Shown here piece by piece: positions 28,501 through 36,128 of a DNA stretch of 64,000 bases. The stretch is from Aestuariibaculum lutulentum (GTDB lineage: Bacteria; Bacteroidota; Bacteroidia; Flavobacteriales; Flavobacteriaceae): the NCBI RefSeq assembly GCF_032926325.1, contig NZ_CP136709.1:905501-969500 (forward strand). Reading direction: 5' to 3'. The notes under the pieces were generated by a model. It was not told the origin of the DNA. It saw nothing but the letters and a program-made list of their open reading frames with translations, and searched no databases. The translations under genes were made by a program, and so were the position numbers. Positions within the stretch are counted from its first letter, which is position 1; each line of letters begins with the position of its first letter.

Positions 28501-28947
28501 AGTTTCAACTTTAAGCAACATGCCTTCATTTTCCGCATGAGCAGCAACTTCTAATTTAATTATTCCATTATGAAGCCATTCATCTCGAACTTCATAAATC
28601 ATAGTGCCCGGAATATATTTTGAAACAATAAAATCGCTTTCGGTAAGCCACTTACCGGATGTTTCTGAAATAATTCCTAATCTAAAATTACCTCCCATAC
28701 CTGGCATATACATGGCAAACTCCGGCAAATCGCCTGCCTCTACCCTAAAACCTGTGTTGGTTCCATAGAGGGCCCTGTTAAATTTTCTGGTTCCATTTTT
28801 TAAGATGAAATTTTCACCTTCAGGGAGATAGTGAATTTTTCTTGAGGTTGATTGGTAACTACTATTTTCTTGAGCTGATAATTGACTTAATACACCAACA
28901 AAAAAACATAAACCAATATGGATTATTTTAGATTTGAATACATTCAT
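25522..28947 (-). CDS. DUF4450-like secreted protein with six-hairpin core (1141 aa)
   Basis: A 1141-residue exported protein (signal FFVGVLSQLSAQ). From memory it resembles DUF4450 proteins of Bacteroidota pectin and RG-II loci. The N-terminal ~300 residues are beta-rich (GTNTGFRVEAGDLPEFAMYM). Residues ~310-730 form an (alpha/alpha)6-like region: AAADGIWEAPAYLHGAVAWR, WRGAYVANPLGWHDRAKLHF, WASDALQYMGGGVTYASAYN, DADGDGLYDAY and LEGLFGINPD-type text. The C-terminal ~400 residues are beta domains. The order (N-domain, helical barrel, C-domain) is that of alpha-L-rhamnosidase-like or glucoamylase-like glycosidases. The activity is unknown to me. It follows the GH28 gene by 33 bases and precedes the propeller gene by 4. 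Confidence 0.6.
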   Translation of the reverse strand: MNVFKSKIIHIGLCFFVGVLSQLSAQENSSYQSTSRKIHYLPEGENFILKNGTRKFNRALYGTNTGFRVEAGDLPEFAMYMPGMGGNFRLGIISETSGKWLTESDFIVSKYIPGTMIYEVRDEWLHNGIIKLEVAAHAENEGMLLKVETENIPESIQLVWAFGGATGKKFHRDGDIGADPEYVFYMHPEYCINNQYEFKDDAFLLHYGSESNKQKTGNNRTITGYFPESEVKLVEANLSANPKELWQSSVKELPVIVGRMPLKKSNTLYWKLENDSVITKTSQKQIATAFIEALNKVEQLRSRVILKTPDPFINTLGGALAVAADGIWEAPAYLHGAVAWRMHLNAWRGAYVANPLGWHDRAKLHFESYGNSQVLEPETGPVVLDSSRNFARQKEVLGTAMFSRGYISRRPNNNTIAHHYDMNSVFINQLLRGYQWTGDLDFMRKMWQVVQRHLAWEKRNFDADGDGLYDAYATIWASDALQYMGGGVTYASAYNYSANLLAASIAKLLGEDETAYITEAKHIKQAIDKKLWVSEKGVFAEYKDLLGNQLLHDYPGIWTIYHGLDEGIANEFQSYQSLRYIDTEIPHIPVKAEGLPQTDLELISTTNWQPYTWSVNNVALAENLHAALAYWQGGRYEEAYKLWESALIESMYLGASPGGFQQLSYYDAIRGELYRDFADPIGMAARSLVEGLFGINPDAIQNTLFIKPGLPKSWDNASLQIPDISIDFEKKDEVSEFKIDSKFVKEMKLNLEVNVYNSGVEYVEINGEKLDWKFNENAIGTPKLIIESPHQKSYHIKIKWKLGTLEQPVFEFSGKQGDIKLFKTETVEILQIFNPQQAISEVSKSQHQLKFKIESEEGNITLFVQLKQNDLVWWQPVHLNVSKNETESRFQNWDEKFSKDTNFETIDLQSVFNSKVTDVFEEKYLSPRPTSPTLQLPTQGIGNWCYPYIKPEIDDSGLRKNAGENNTIISPQNIPFKTPSESKLNNIAFVSQWDNFPKHIEIPLSGQASHAYFMMAGTTNPMQSRFTNGEVIVNYTDGTSETLPLKNPENWWPIEQDYFVDGLAFTTDAPKPPRVYFKTGDITSDFKDFTPIKGFSDYGVDGGAGTILDFPLDDSKTLKSLELKAVANDVVIGLMSVTLIR

Positions 28948-28980
28948 TTAATGTCTTACCTGGTTTTGGTTTAGTTGAAA

Positions 28981-30465
28981 TTATTCCTGATTTGCCTGAT
29001 AAACCGAAGGTGGTAAATCTATGCTTGTCGTATTTTCTAATTCAATATGCGCCCCTCCATCAGCCATAATTTTCACGTTATTAATTGTCCAATTCGAACT
29101 GTAACTAATTTTGCCTGCCTTTTGTGCCTGAATAAATACATTATTCAAGGTGATATTATCAATTACTGACTGGTCTAAACCATTAACGTTGATTGCAGTT
29201 CCTGCACCCTCAACATGAATATCATTTAAAGTAATATTTCTAAAAGTTGGTATTCCTTTTTCCGGATCTACTTTTTCTAACATTTTTTTCCAGTGCTCTG
29301 GTATCGAATCCTTATTGAATCCTTCAGGTAATTTTGAATAGCTGTAATTAGGATTCCAGTTCATACCTACTTGCATAAAGGTACGAACACTATCCATTTT
29401 AATATGCTCTAAATAAATATCTTCAACAGTACCACCTCTATTAGTTGCCGACTTAATATTCAATCCATTCTTTGTTCCCAAACCTTTTATGTTGGAAACA
29501 TATACATGACGGATACTTCCTGAGGTTTCACTACCTAAAGTAAACAATCCGGCTCCTTGTCGGGCAATACAATCTTTAATCACTACATATTCGGTTGGCT
29601 TATTAACACGTTGTCCGTCCCAGTCGCGACCTGCTTTTAAACAAAAATTATCATCATTACAATCAATATCACAATTCTGCACTAAAATCCATTTTGACGA
29701 ATCGATATCAATGCCATCGGTACTTGGGCCATGACCTCCGATATTATTTCTAATTTTCAATCCATCAACGGTAATATATTCAGAATACAACACCTGAACC
29801 GTCCAGAATCCGGCGCGTTGTAAATTCAAATCTTTTACAAATACATTTTTAGAATTTTGAACCAATACAGTTCGCGGGCGTTTGGCATCGTAATCGACTA
29901 TCCATCTTAGCCCTCGGGGTTCGTAATCATTTTTTCTTAAATCCCAGTAGTAATCCCAGAACACTTTTCCTTGTCCATCGATAACACCTTCACCTCCAAG
30001 AACAACATTACTCTCATTTTCAATATTGATTAAAGCTGCCGGCCAGACCATTTCAATACCAGCTACACGCGTATCAATTTCTTTGTAATCCTTAATATTT
30101 TCGCTTCCTTTTATGATAGCACCTTTTGGTACGATAAAATCTATTCCACTTTTAATAAAAACAGAACCAGATAAGTATTCACCGGGTTTAAACGTTACTA
30201 TACCTCCACCGGCTTGAGCACAAGCATCAATAGTTTTTTGGATGGCTTGAGTGTTTAGTGTTTCGCCATCATTAATTGCCCCATAATCATTAACATAAAA
30301 TAGTTCCTTTTTATTCTCAAAAGATGTGGCTCCTACCTTATTTATCCAATCAGGAATAAAGCTTTCTGAAGACGTTAATTCCTTATTTTCAGATGTTTCA
30401 TTTTGACGACAGGAAATAGTGAAGATGCTTAATAAAATAAGCCCTTTAAGTGTAATGTGGTTCAT
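28981..30465 (-). CDS. GH28-like lipoprotein with altered GHG motif
   Basis: A 494-residue beta-helix lipoprotein (signal ends FTISC). Motifs are PSTDGIDIDSSKW for the first Asp and CNDDNFCLKAGRDWDG for the Asp pair. The usual GHG is replaced by RQGAGLFTLGSETSG and the usual RIK by NIKSATNRGG. The acidic residues are kept but the His of GHG is missing, a change seen in GH28 branches with non-polygalacturonase specificity such as rhamnogalacturonan-active enzymes (family knowledge, from memory). It is the first gene of the - strand operon, with two operator-like motifs close upstream. The likely substrate is an RG-I or RG-II type linkage rather than plain polygalacturonate (inference). Confidence 0.85.
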   Translation of the reverse strand: MNHITLKGLILLSIFTISCRQNETSENKELTSSESFIPDWINKVGATSFENKKELFYVNDYGAINDGETLNTQAIQKTIDACAQAGGGIVTFKPGEYLSGSVFIKSGIDFIVPKGAIIKGSENIKDYKEIDTRVAGIEMVWPAALINIENESNVVLGGEGVIDGQGKVFWDYYWDLRKNDYEPRGLRWIVDYDAKRPRTVLVQNSKNVFVKDLNLQRAGFWTVQVLYSEYITVDGLKIRNNIGGHGPSTDGIDIDSSKWILVQNCDIDCNDDNFCLKAGRDWDGQRVNKPTEYVVIKDCIARQGAGLFTLGSETSGSIRHVYVSNIKGLGTKNGLNIKSATNRGGTVEDIYLEHIKMDSVRTFMQVGMNWNPNYSYSKLPEGFNKDSIPEHWKKMLEKVDPEKGIPTFRNITLNDIHVEGAGTAINVNGLDQSVIDNITLNNVFIQAQKAGKISYSSNWTINNVKIMADGGAHIELENTTSIDLPPSVYQANQE

Positions 30466-30491
30466 AGTTTAGTTAAGTTGTGAAACGTAAA

Positions 30492-30505
30492 TATAATCGA
30501 TTACA
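30492..30505 (-). promoter_or_regulatory. LacI-type operator candidate
   Basis: On the + strand TATAATCGATTACA, 12 of 14 positions of the full site, 26 bases before the GH28-like start codon at 30465. Confidence 0.6.
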
Positions 30506-30513
30506 AAAAGTTT

Positions 30514-30529
30514 AGTGTCCTGTACTTAC
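30514..30529 (-). promoter_or_regulatory. ACAGGA-type regulatory motif (second operator family)
   Basis: On the + strand AGTGTCCTGTACTTAC, closely matching AGCATCCTGTGCTTAC upstream of susC. It lies 9 bases beyond the LacI-type site, so the two together could integrate two signals for the 30465 operon. The 247-base gap also holds the promoter of the GntR gene. Confidence 0.5.
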
Positions 30530-30658
30530 ACGAAATTATTCTTGCATATTTTATAACTTATGATTTACTATCTTTTTGAACTTCATAATATATAAACACA
30601 AAACCTTGTAAATCCTTAAAAAACCCGGCAGAACACTACTTCAATTATATTTTTATGC

Positions 30659-30666
30659 TAATTTTG
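30659..30666 (+). promoter_or_regulatory. Possible Bacteroidota -7 promoter element
   Basis: TAATTTTG fits the Bacteroidota -7 consensus TAnnTTTG and lies 46 bases before the GntR start codon. No convincing -33 TTG is visible at the usual spacing, so support is partial. Confidence 0.35.
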
Positions 30667-30712
30667 CTATCAACCCTTTCAAACAGAGTTTTAATTTATA
30701 GCAATTCATTTT

Positions 30713-31759
30713 ATGTCTCAACAAATTGAAATAAAAATTAATGAATCGTCTCGTGTACCAAAGTACAAGCAAATTGTCGATTCCATTATTAATGATATTT
30801 CAAAGGGTAAATTAAAAGTTGGAGAAAAAATCCCTTCTATCAATGAACTTAGTGAATCCTGCTATCTATCTCGCGATACCGTCGAGAAAGCCTATAAACA
30901 ACTAAAAGAACAAAAGGTTATTATCTCCGTAAAGGGAAAAGGCTATTACACCGCAAAAACAGATTTGATTTCTAAAAAGCAAATCTTCTTCATGATTAAC
31001 AAACTAAGCTCATACAAAATGATGATATACAATTCTTTTGTAAACAGCCTAGGCATGAACAGTATTGTTACCTTGTCGGTCTACCACTGTGAAGAAACCA
31101 TCTTTGCTAAAACCCTGGAGCGTAACCTTGGTGCTTACGATTATTATGTGATCATGCCTCACTTTAAAACAGATGATTCTAACCACATTAGTGCTACCAA
31201 TATGGTTCAGGATGTTTTAAACAAGGTGCCAAAAGACAAGCTTATTATTTTAGACAACAACAAACTGGAAATTAAAGGTAATTACGGCGCCGTTTATCAG
31301 GATTTTCAGGAGGATATTTACGAAGCCTTAAAAAAAGGAGTCGATAAATTAAAGAAATACGATAAACTCGTATTGGTATACCCTTCAAAATCGGTGTATC
31401 CCTATCCACAACGTATTGTTCATGGCTTTAGAAAATTCTGTTCGAAGTTTAATTTTGATTTTGAGATTTTAAATGAAATTTATGATGATATGGATTTGGA
31501 TAGTCGAGATACCTACATCATTATTGAAGAGCACGACTTAGTAAATTTAGTACGTCAGGTACGAGCCAAAAATCTAACTTTAGGTGAAGATATAGGCATT
31601 ATTTCTTACAACGATACGCCGCTTAAAGATCTTTTAGGAATTAATGTGGTTAGCACGCATTTTAAAGCTATGGGAGAGACAGCTGCTTATCTTGTTTTGA
31701 ATGATAAAAAGGAAAAAGTAAAAAACGTTTTTGAATATATTGAACGAAATTCTGTCTAA
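30713..31759 (+). CDS. GntR-family regulator with LacI-like sugar-binding domain
   Basis: 348 residues. An N-terminal GntR winged helix (about residues 5-80: VPKYKQIVDSIINDISKGKL, LSRDTVEKAYKQLKEQKVI, VKGKGYYTAK) is joined to a periplasmic-binding-protein-like effector domain (about 90-345) ending in GEDIGIISYNDTPLKDLLGI, as in LacI proteins. This fusion is the type of the Bacteroides fucose regulator FucR, so a sugar monomer is the likely effector; rhamnose, fucose or galacturonate all fit this locus. It is transcribed divergently from the 30465 operon. It is the natural candidate to bind the ACAGGAT-type motif, which clusters on either side of it (inference). Confidence 0.85.
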   Translation: MSQQIEIKINESSRVPKYKQIVDSIINDISKGKLKVGEKIPSINELSESCYLSRDTVEKAYKQLKEQKVIISVKGKGYYTAKTDLISKKQIFFMINKLSSYKMMIYNSFVNSLGMNSIVTLSVYHCEETIFAKTLERNLGAYDYYVIMPHFKTDDSNHISATNMVQDVLNKVPKDKLIILDNNKLEIKGNYGAVYQDFQEDIYEALKKGVDKLKKYDKLVLVYPSKSVYPYPQRIVHGFRKFCSKFNFDFEILNEIYDDMDLDSRDTYIIIEEHDLVNLVRQVRAKNLTLGEDIGIISYNDTPLKDLLGINVVSTHFKAMGETAAYLVLNDKKEKVKNVFEYIERNSV

Positions 31760-31833
31760 AAAGATTCGTTTTCAGAATAGTACATGATGGATCTTTACGA
31801 TAAGACTAATATTTTAGTCAAAAAATATTTTTA

Positions 31834-33138
31834 ATGATTCACCACAAAACTAACTTACTAAACCTTCTGTTTTTAGTAACAACACTTTATGTTACTGCAC
31901 AATCTAATCTCAATAAGTCTTTTAACTTCGGAACAAATAGCAAAGCTTTAAACACAATAAACATAACTGAAGCCATTGCTTACGCTGAAACGACTGGTTA
32001 TGGTTTTGATTTTGACACAGACGAAAATATTAAATTTACTAAGCAAGCTATAACTTCTAAAAGTTCTGTTTACTTTTCGGTAAAACTACCCGAAGGATTT
32101 TATAAAATCGATTTGGTTTTAGGCGATAAAAAATGCTCTGAAACTACTGTAAAAGCAGAATCTAGACGATTAATGCTAAAAGAATCCAAAATCAACAAAA
32201 AAGACACTATTCATTATTCCTTTATGGTAAATGTAAGAACACCTAAAATAGATGAACATAACTCCATACGCATTAAAGACCGTGATAAAAATCAACTAAA
32301 CTGGGATGATAAATTAACCTTGGAATTTTCTGGTTCTCCAGCTATTCAAAGTCTAAACATTACTTCTGTCCCTAATATTACGACTATTTTCCTTGCAGGT
32401 GATTCTACAGTAACAGATCAGGATGTAGAACCTTGGGCATCATGGGGACAATTTTTCACAAACTACGTTTCTGACCAAGCCGTTATTGCTAACTATGCAG
32501 AGTCGGGTTCTACTTTAAGCGGCTTTAAAGGTGTAAAACGTTTAGATAAAATTTTATCTCTTATGAAACCGGGCGATTATCTGTTTATAGAATTTGCACA
32601 TAACGATGAAAAACAAAAAGGAGAAGGTATTGGTCCATGGCAATCGTATTCCAACTACTTAAAAGAATACATTACCAAAACCCATGAAAAAGGCGGCATT
32701 CCTATTTTATGTACACCAACTCAGCGCAGAGCATTCAACACAGATGGGTCTTTAAAAGAAACACATGGCCATTTTCCACATGCCATGCGAAAAGTTGCTA
32801 AAAATTTGAACGTTCCTCTTATTGATATTACCAAAATGACAACAGATATGTATGAAGCATGGGGTGATGAATCTTCTAGACATGCTTTTGTGCAGTATCC
32901 TGCCAATACTTTTCCGGGGCAATCTAAAAAGTTGCAAGATAATACCCATTTTAATAGTTTTGGCGCTAATGAAATTGCGAAATGTGTGGTTCAGGGCATT
33001 AAAGATTTAAACTTAGATTTGGTAAAATTCCTAAGACCTAATATTCCAGAGTATAACCCTAAAACCCCTGACCTGATTAGCAATTGGACTTTGCCGATGA
33101 GTACCCGATTTGAGATTGAAAAACCAGATGGCAATTAA
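31834..33138 (+). CDS. CE12 rhamnogalacturonan acetylesterase with N-terminal carbohydrate-binding-like domain
   Basis: A 434-residue secreted SGNH esterase (signal LFLVTTLYVTAQ). Residues ~25-175 are a beta-sandwich resembling the binding domain often attached to these enzymes (FNFGTNSKALN, YFSVKLPEGFYKIDLVLG). The SGNH domain follows: the nucleophile in IFLAGDSTVTDQD, the Asn/Gly blocks including EFAHNDEKQKG, and the catalytic Asp-His in DNTHFNSFGANEIAK. CE12 removes acetyl groups from galacturonic acid in RG-I. It follows the GntR gene by 74 bases. It is distinct from the double-domain CE12 at 36129, giving this segment three CE12 domains in all. Confidence 0.9.
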   Translation: MIHHKTNLLNLLFLVTTLYVTAQSNLNKSFNFGTNSKALNTINITEAIAYAETTGYGFDFDTDENIKFTKQAITSKSSVYFSVKLPEGFYKIDLVLGDKKCSETTVKAESRRLMLKESKINKKDTIHYSFMVNVRTPKIDEHNSIRIKDRDKNQLNWDDKLTLEFSGSPAIQSLNITSVPNITTIFLAGDSTVTDQDVEPWASWGQFFTNYVSDQAVIANYAESGSTLSGFKGVKRLDKILSLMKPGDYLFIEFAHNDEKQKGEGIGPWQSYSNYLKEYITKTHEKGGIPILCTPTQRRAFNTDGSLKETHGHFPHAMRKVAKNLNVPLIDITKMTTDMYEAWGDESSRHAFVQYPANTFPGQSKKLQDNTHFNSFGANEIAKCVVQGIKDLNLDLVKFLRPNIPEYNPKTPDLISNWTLPMSTRFEIEKPDGN

Positions 33139-33147
33139 ATAAAACTA

Positions 33148-33183
33148 AAATGATCCTGCATTTTAAACATGATACCGCAGGAT
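33148..33183 (+). promoter_or_regulatory. Inverted repeat with ACAGGAT-type motif
   Basis: TGATCCTGC on the left and GCAGGATA on the right face each other across about 18 bases. The right copy, GCAGGATAGT on the + strand, matches the second regulatory motif in the same orientation as the other copies, 82 bases before the GH2 start at 33266. There is no T run after it, so I read it as regulatory rather than a terminator. Confidence 0.4.
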
Positions 33184-33191
33184 AGTTCTCA

Positions 33192-33212
33192 TAAATGTAT
33201 AAAGTACATTTA
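33192..33212. promoter_or_regulatory. 21-bp palindrome upstream of GH2
   Basis: TAAATGTA and TACATTTA are perfect 8-base inverted arms around a 5-base centre, 53 bases ahead of the GH2 start codon. An operator for a dimeric regulator is plausible; the factor is unknown. Confidence 0.4.
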
Positions 33213-33265
33213 CAAGATGCGTTTTATTTAAAAACGCTAACAAAATATCAACGCCACTAAACAAA

Positions 33266-36118
33266 ATGAGAATAAATACCTTACACAAACTTTTTACTCT
33301 ATTTGCAATCGCTTTCTGCGGTCACGCACAGGAAACCCAAAAAATCTACCTTTCAGGAACAGATTTTAAACACCCTGTAAAATGGGAGTTTATGTGTACC
33401 GATGGGCATAATAGTAACAACTGGACTACTATGAATGTGCCTTCAAACTGGGAACTGGAAGGTTTTGGCGAATACACTTATGGCCGCTGGTATAAAGAAC
33501 TAGAACAAGACGAACCAAGCAAAGAAGAAGGCTTTTACAAATACACGTTCAGTATTCCTGAAACGTATAAAAATCAGAATATAACTATTGTTTTTGGTGG
33601 CGCCATGACCGATACCGAAGTTAAAATTAACGGAACATCGGCTGGAGATATTCACCAAGGTGGGTTTTATGAGTTTAAATACGATATCACGTCACTGGTA
33701 AAATATGGTGCAGACAACTTGCTAGAAGTTCATGTGTCTAAACACTCCAGCAATAATTCGGTTAATAACGCAGAACGCAAAACCGACTGGTGGTTATTTG
33801 GCGGTATTTACAGACCGGTTTGGTTAGAAGTTTCTCCAAAATCGTATATTGAACACGTTGCTGTTGATGCTAAAATGGATGGTTCGCTTAACGCGGATTT
33901 AGATCTTATTAATCTTCCGAAGAACGCTAAAATTGAAGCGTCAATAAGCCCGATTGGAAGTGATGAATCTTTCAAAACCATTTCAATTCCGCTGAAAAAT
34001 GATAACAACCATCAAACTATTTCAGCAAAGTGGGATAATGTAAAAACGTGGGATCCGGAATCGCCTAACATGTACACCTTAACTTTGGAGTTGAAAGTCA
34101 GTGGAAAAACTCTTCATACTTCAAAAACCAAAATCGGTTTCAGAACTTTGGAATTTCTTAAAAAAGACGGTATTTACGTTAATGGCAAAAAGATTATCAT
34201 GAAGGGCATTAACCGCCATACCATTTGGCCGGAATCTGGCCGAAGCACCGATAAAGCCATTAGCATTTTAGATGTGAACTTAATTAAAGACATGAATATG
34301 AATGCCGTTCGCGGGCATTATCCCCCGGACACGCATTTCCTTGAAGTTTGTGATTCGCTTGGTTTATTTGTGTTAAACGAAGTTGCCGGATGGCAAAATG
34401 GTTACGATACCAAAACCGGAACGCAACTTATAAAAGAAACTGTTCAGCGCGATGTTAATCATCCTTCTGTAATTATCTGGGATCATGGTAACGAAGGTGG
34501 TTGGAACACCGCGATTGATTATGTTTTCCATGAATACGACCCTCAAAAACGTATCGTTATTCACCCTTGGTCTGATTTCGGTGGTTGGGATACACATCAC
34601 TACCCAACATATTTAACGGGAATGCACCGCTTTAATAATGGTGAAAATGTATTTTTTCCAACCGAATTTATGCATGGTACTTACGACAACGGTATTGGTG
34701 CCGGACTGGAAGATTTCTGGACACGCTACAAACAAAGTCCGTTATTCGCAGGAGGTTTCATGTGGGCTATGCTCGATGAAGCCGTTTTACGCACCGACTG
34801 GGCAGGAGACCAAAAATTTGATTCTAAAGGAAATTTAGCTGCCGATGGTGTTTTAGGGCCTCACCGAGAAAAAGAAGGGAGTTTCTTTACCGTAAAAGAG
34901 GTTTGGTCTCCTATTCAATTTTCACCAAAACAGATTACTCAAAAATTCGACGGTTCTTTCTTGGTGACTAACGATTATATCTACACAAACCTAAACACCT
35001 GCAAGTTAGAGTATCGTGTTTTAAAAGTGAATAACAACATTTTATACACCAGTAATAAATCTGAAGTTATAGCTTCAAAACCAATAAACATTGAAAGTAT
35101 AGCACCAGGAGAAACCAGAACCCTTCATTTTGATTTACCAACAAACTTTTTTGAAGGCGATTGGCTGGAAATTTCAGCAACCGACAAACATGGCCGAGAC
35201 ATTTACACCTGGTCGTGGCCAATTCACAAAGCATCGTATTTAGCCAACAAGCTCATTGTAAAAAATGATATTAAAAAGGAAGCTAAAGCTGAAAAAACAA
35301 GCACCGAAATCACTTTATCAAGTAAAGAACTTTCACTGAAACTCGATGCTAAAACCGGACAAATTATCAGTATTAAAAATAAAAAAGGTGATGTGCCATT
35401 TAAAAACGGACCAAAACCTATTGGTATGAAAGCTGAAGTTGAAGACGCGTCTATAAATCAAACTAAAGACGCTGCTATTTGTATTTTTAAATATGCCGGC
35501 GGAATTGAAACTGCAACCTGGACATTGTTTAACGATGGACGTTTAAAATTAGATTTCATATTCCTTAAAAATGCAGGAAGAAACAGCGGTTTCGATGGTG
35601 CTTTTTTTGAAGGAGCTATCGACCAGTTTGGCGTTTCTTTCGATTTTCCTGAAGAAGGTGTTGAAAGTATGAAATGGATGGGTAATGGTCCTTACCACGT
35701 TTGGAAAAACCGAATTAAAGGAACCACTATGGGACTTTGGGAGAAAGATTACAACACCACTGTTACAGGTGAAAGTTTTGAAAACCTGGTATATCCCGAA
35801 TTTAAAGGTTACCATGCGAATTTCATTGGTGGAAACCTTAAAACCAATCATGGTGATTATAAATTCTTTAGTGAAAATGATAAACTCTTTTTCAGATTAT
35901 TCACACCTGATTTACCAAAACATGCGGTTTCTCAAGTATCCCCGCAACCGAAATTCCCGGCAGGAAACATTTCATTTATGTATGAAATCCCGGGAATGCG
36001 TGCTTTTAAACCTCTAGAACAACAGGGACCTGAAAGTCAGCCAACCAATATTAGAATAAAAAGTGGCGACGAAGGGATTCCAATGACTTTATGGTTCGAT
36101 TTTAGATCCGACAACTAA
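33266..36118 (+). CDS. GH2 family glycosidase (950 aa)
   Basis: An exported GH2 enzyme (signal FAIAFCGHAQ). The N-terminal sugar-binding domain contains NVPSNWELEGFG and YTYGRWY; the jelly-roll is followed by an Ig domain and the TIM barrel. The acid/base Glu is in WDHGNEGGWN (~residue 409) and the likely nucleophile Glu in FFPTEFMHG (~467). The C-terminal ~250 residues resemble the beta-galactosidase small-chain domain (WMGNGPYHVWKNRIKGTTMG). GH2 covers beta-galactosidase, beta-glucuronidase and others; HGNEGG and PTEF are unlike the usual SxGNE and [GS]E[FY] contexts, so the substrate may not be plain galactose. It lies 10 bases ahead of the tandem CE12 gene. Confidence 0.88.
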   Translation: MRINTLHKLFTLFAIAFCGHAQETQKIYLSGTDFKHPVKWEFMCTDGHNSNNWTTMNVPSNWELEGFGEYTYGRWYKELEQDEPSKEEGFYKYTFSIPETYKNQNITIVFGGAMTDTEVKINGTSAGDIHQGGFYEFKYDITSLVKYGADNLLEVHVSKHSSNNSVNNAERKTDWWLFGGIYRPVWLEVSPKSYIEHVAVDAKMDGSLNADLDLINLPKNAKIEASISPIGSDESFKTISIPLKNDNNHQTISAKWDNVKTWDPESPNMYTLTLELKVSGKTLHTSKTKIGFRTLEFLKKDGIYVNGKKIIMKGINRHTIWPESGRSTDKAISILDVNLIKDMNMNAVRGHYPPDTHFLEVCDSLGLFVLNEVAGWQNGYDTKTGTQLIKETVQRDVNHPSVIIWDHGNEGGWNTAIDYVFHEYDPQKRIVIHPWSDFGGWDTHHYPTYLTGMHRFNNGENVFFPTEFMHGTYDNGIGAGLEDFWTRYKQSPLFAGGFMWAMLDEAVLRTDWAGDQKFDSKGNLAADGVLGPHREKEGSFFTVKEVWSPIQFSPKQITQKFDGSFLVTNDYIYTNLNTCKLEYRVLKVNNNILYTSNKSEVIASKPINIESIAPGETRTLHFDLPTNFFEGDWLEISATDKHGRDIYTWSWPIHKASYLANKLIVKNDIKKEAKAEKTSTEITLSSKELSLKLDAKTGQIISIKNKKGDVPFKNGPKPIGMKAEVEDASINQTKDAAICIFKYAGGIETATWTLFNDGRLKLDFIFLKNAGRNSGFDGAFFEGAIDQFGVSFDFPEEGVESMKWMGNGPYHVWKNRIKGTTMGLWEKDYNTTVTGESFENLVYPEFKGYHANFIGGNLKTNHGDYKFFSENDKLFFRLFTPDLPKHAVSQVSPQPKFPAGNISFMYEIPGMRAFKPLEQQGPESQPTNIRIKSGDEGIPMTLWFDFRSDN

Positions 36119-36128
36119 ATAAAACATA

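Noticed and set aside
35685..36017. 110-codon frame overlapping GH2 in another frame
   Set aside because: Lies wholly inside the GH2 gene and has no recognisable domain.
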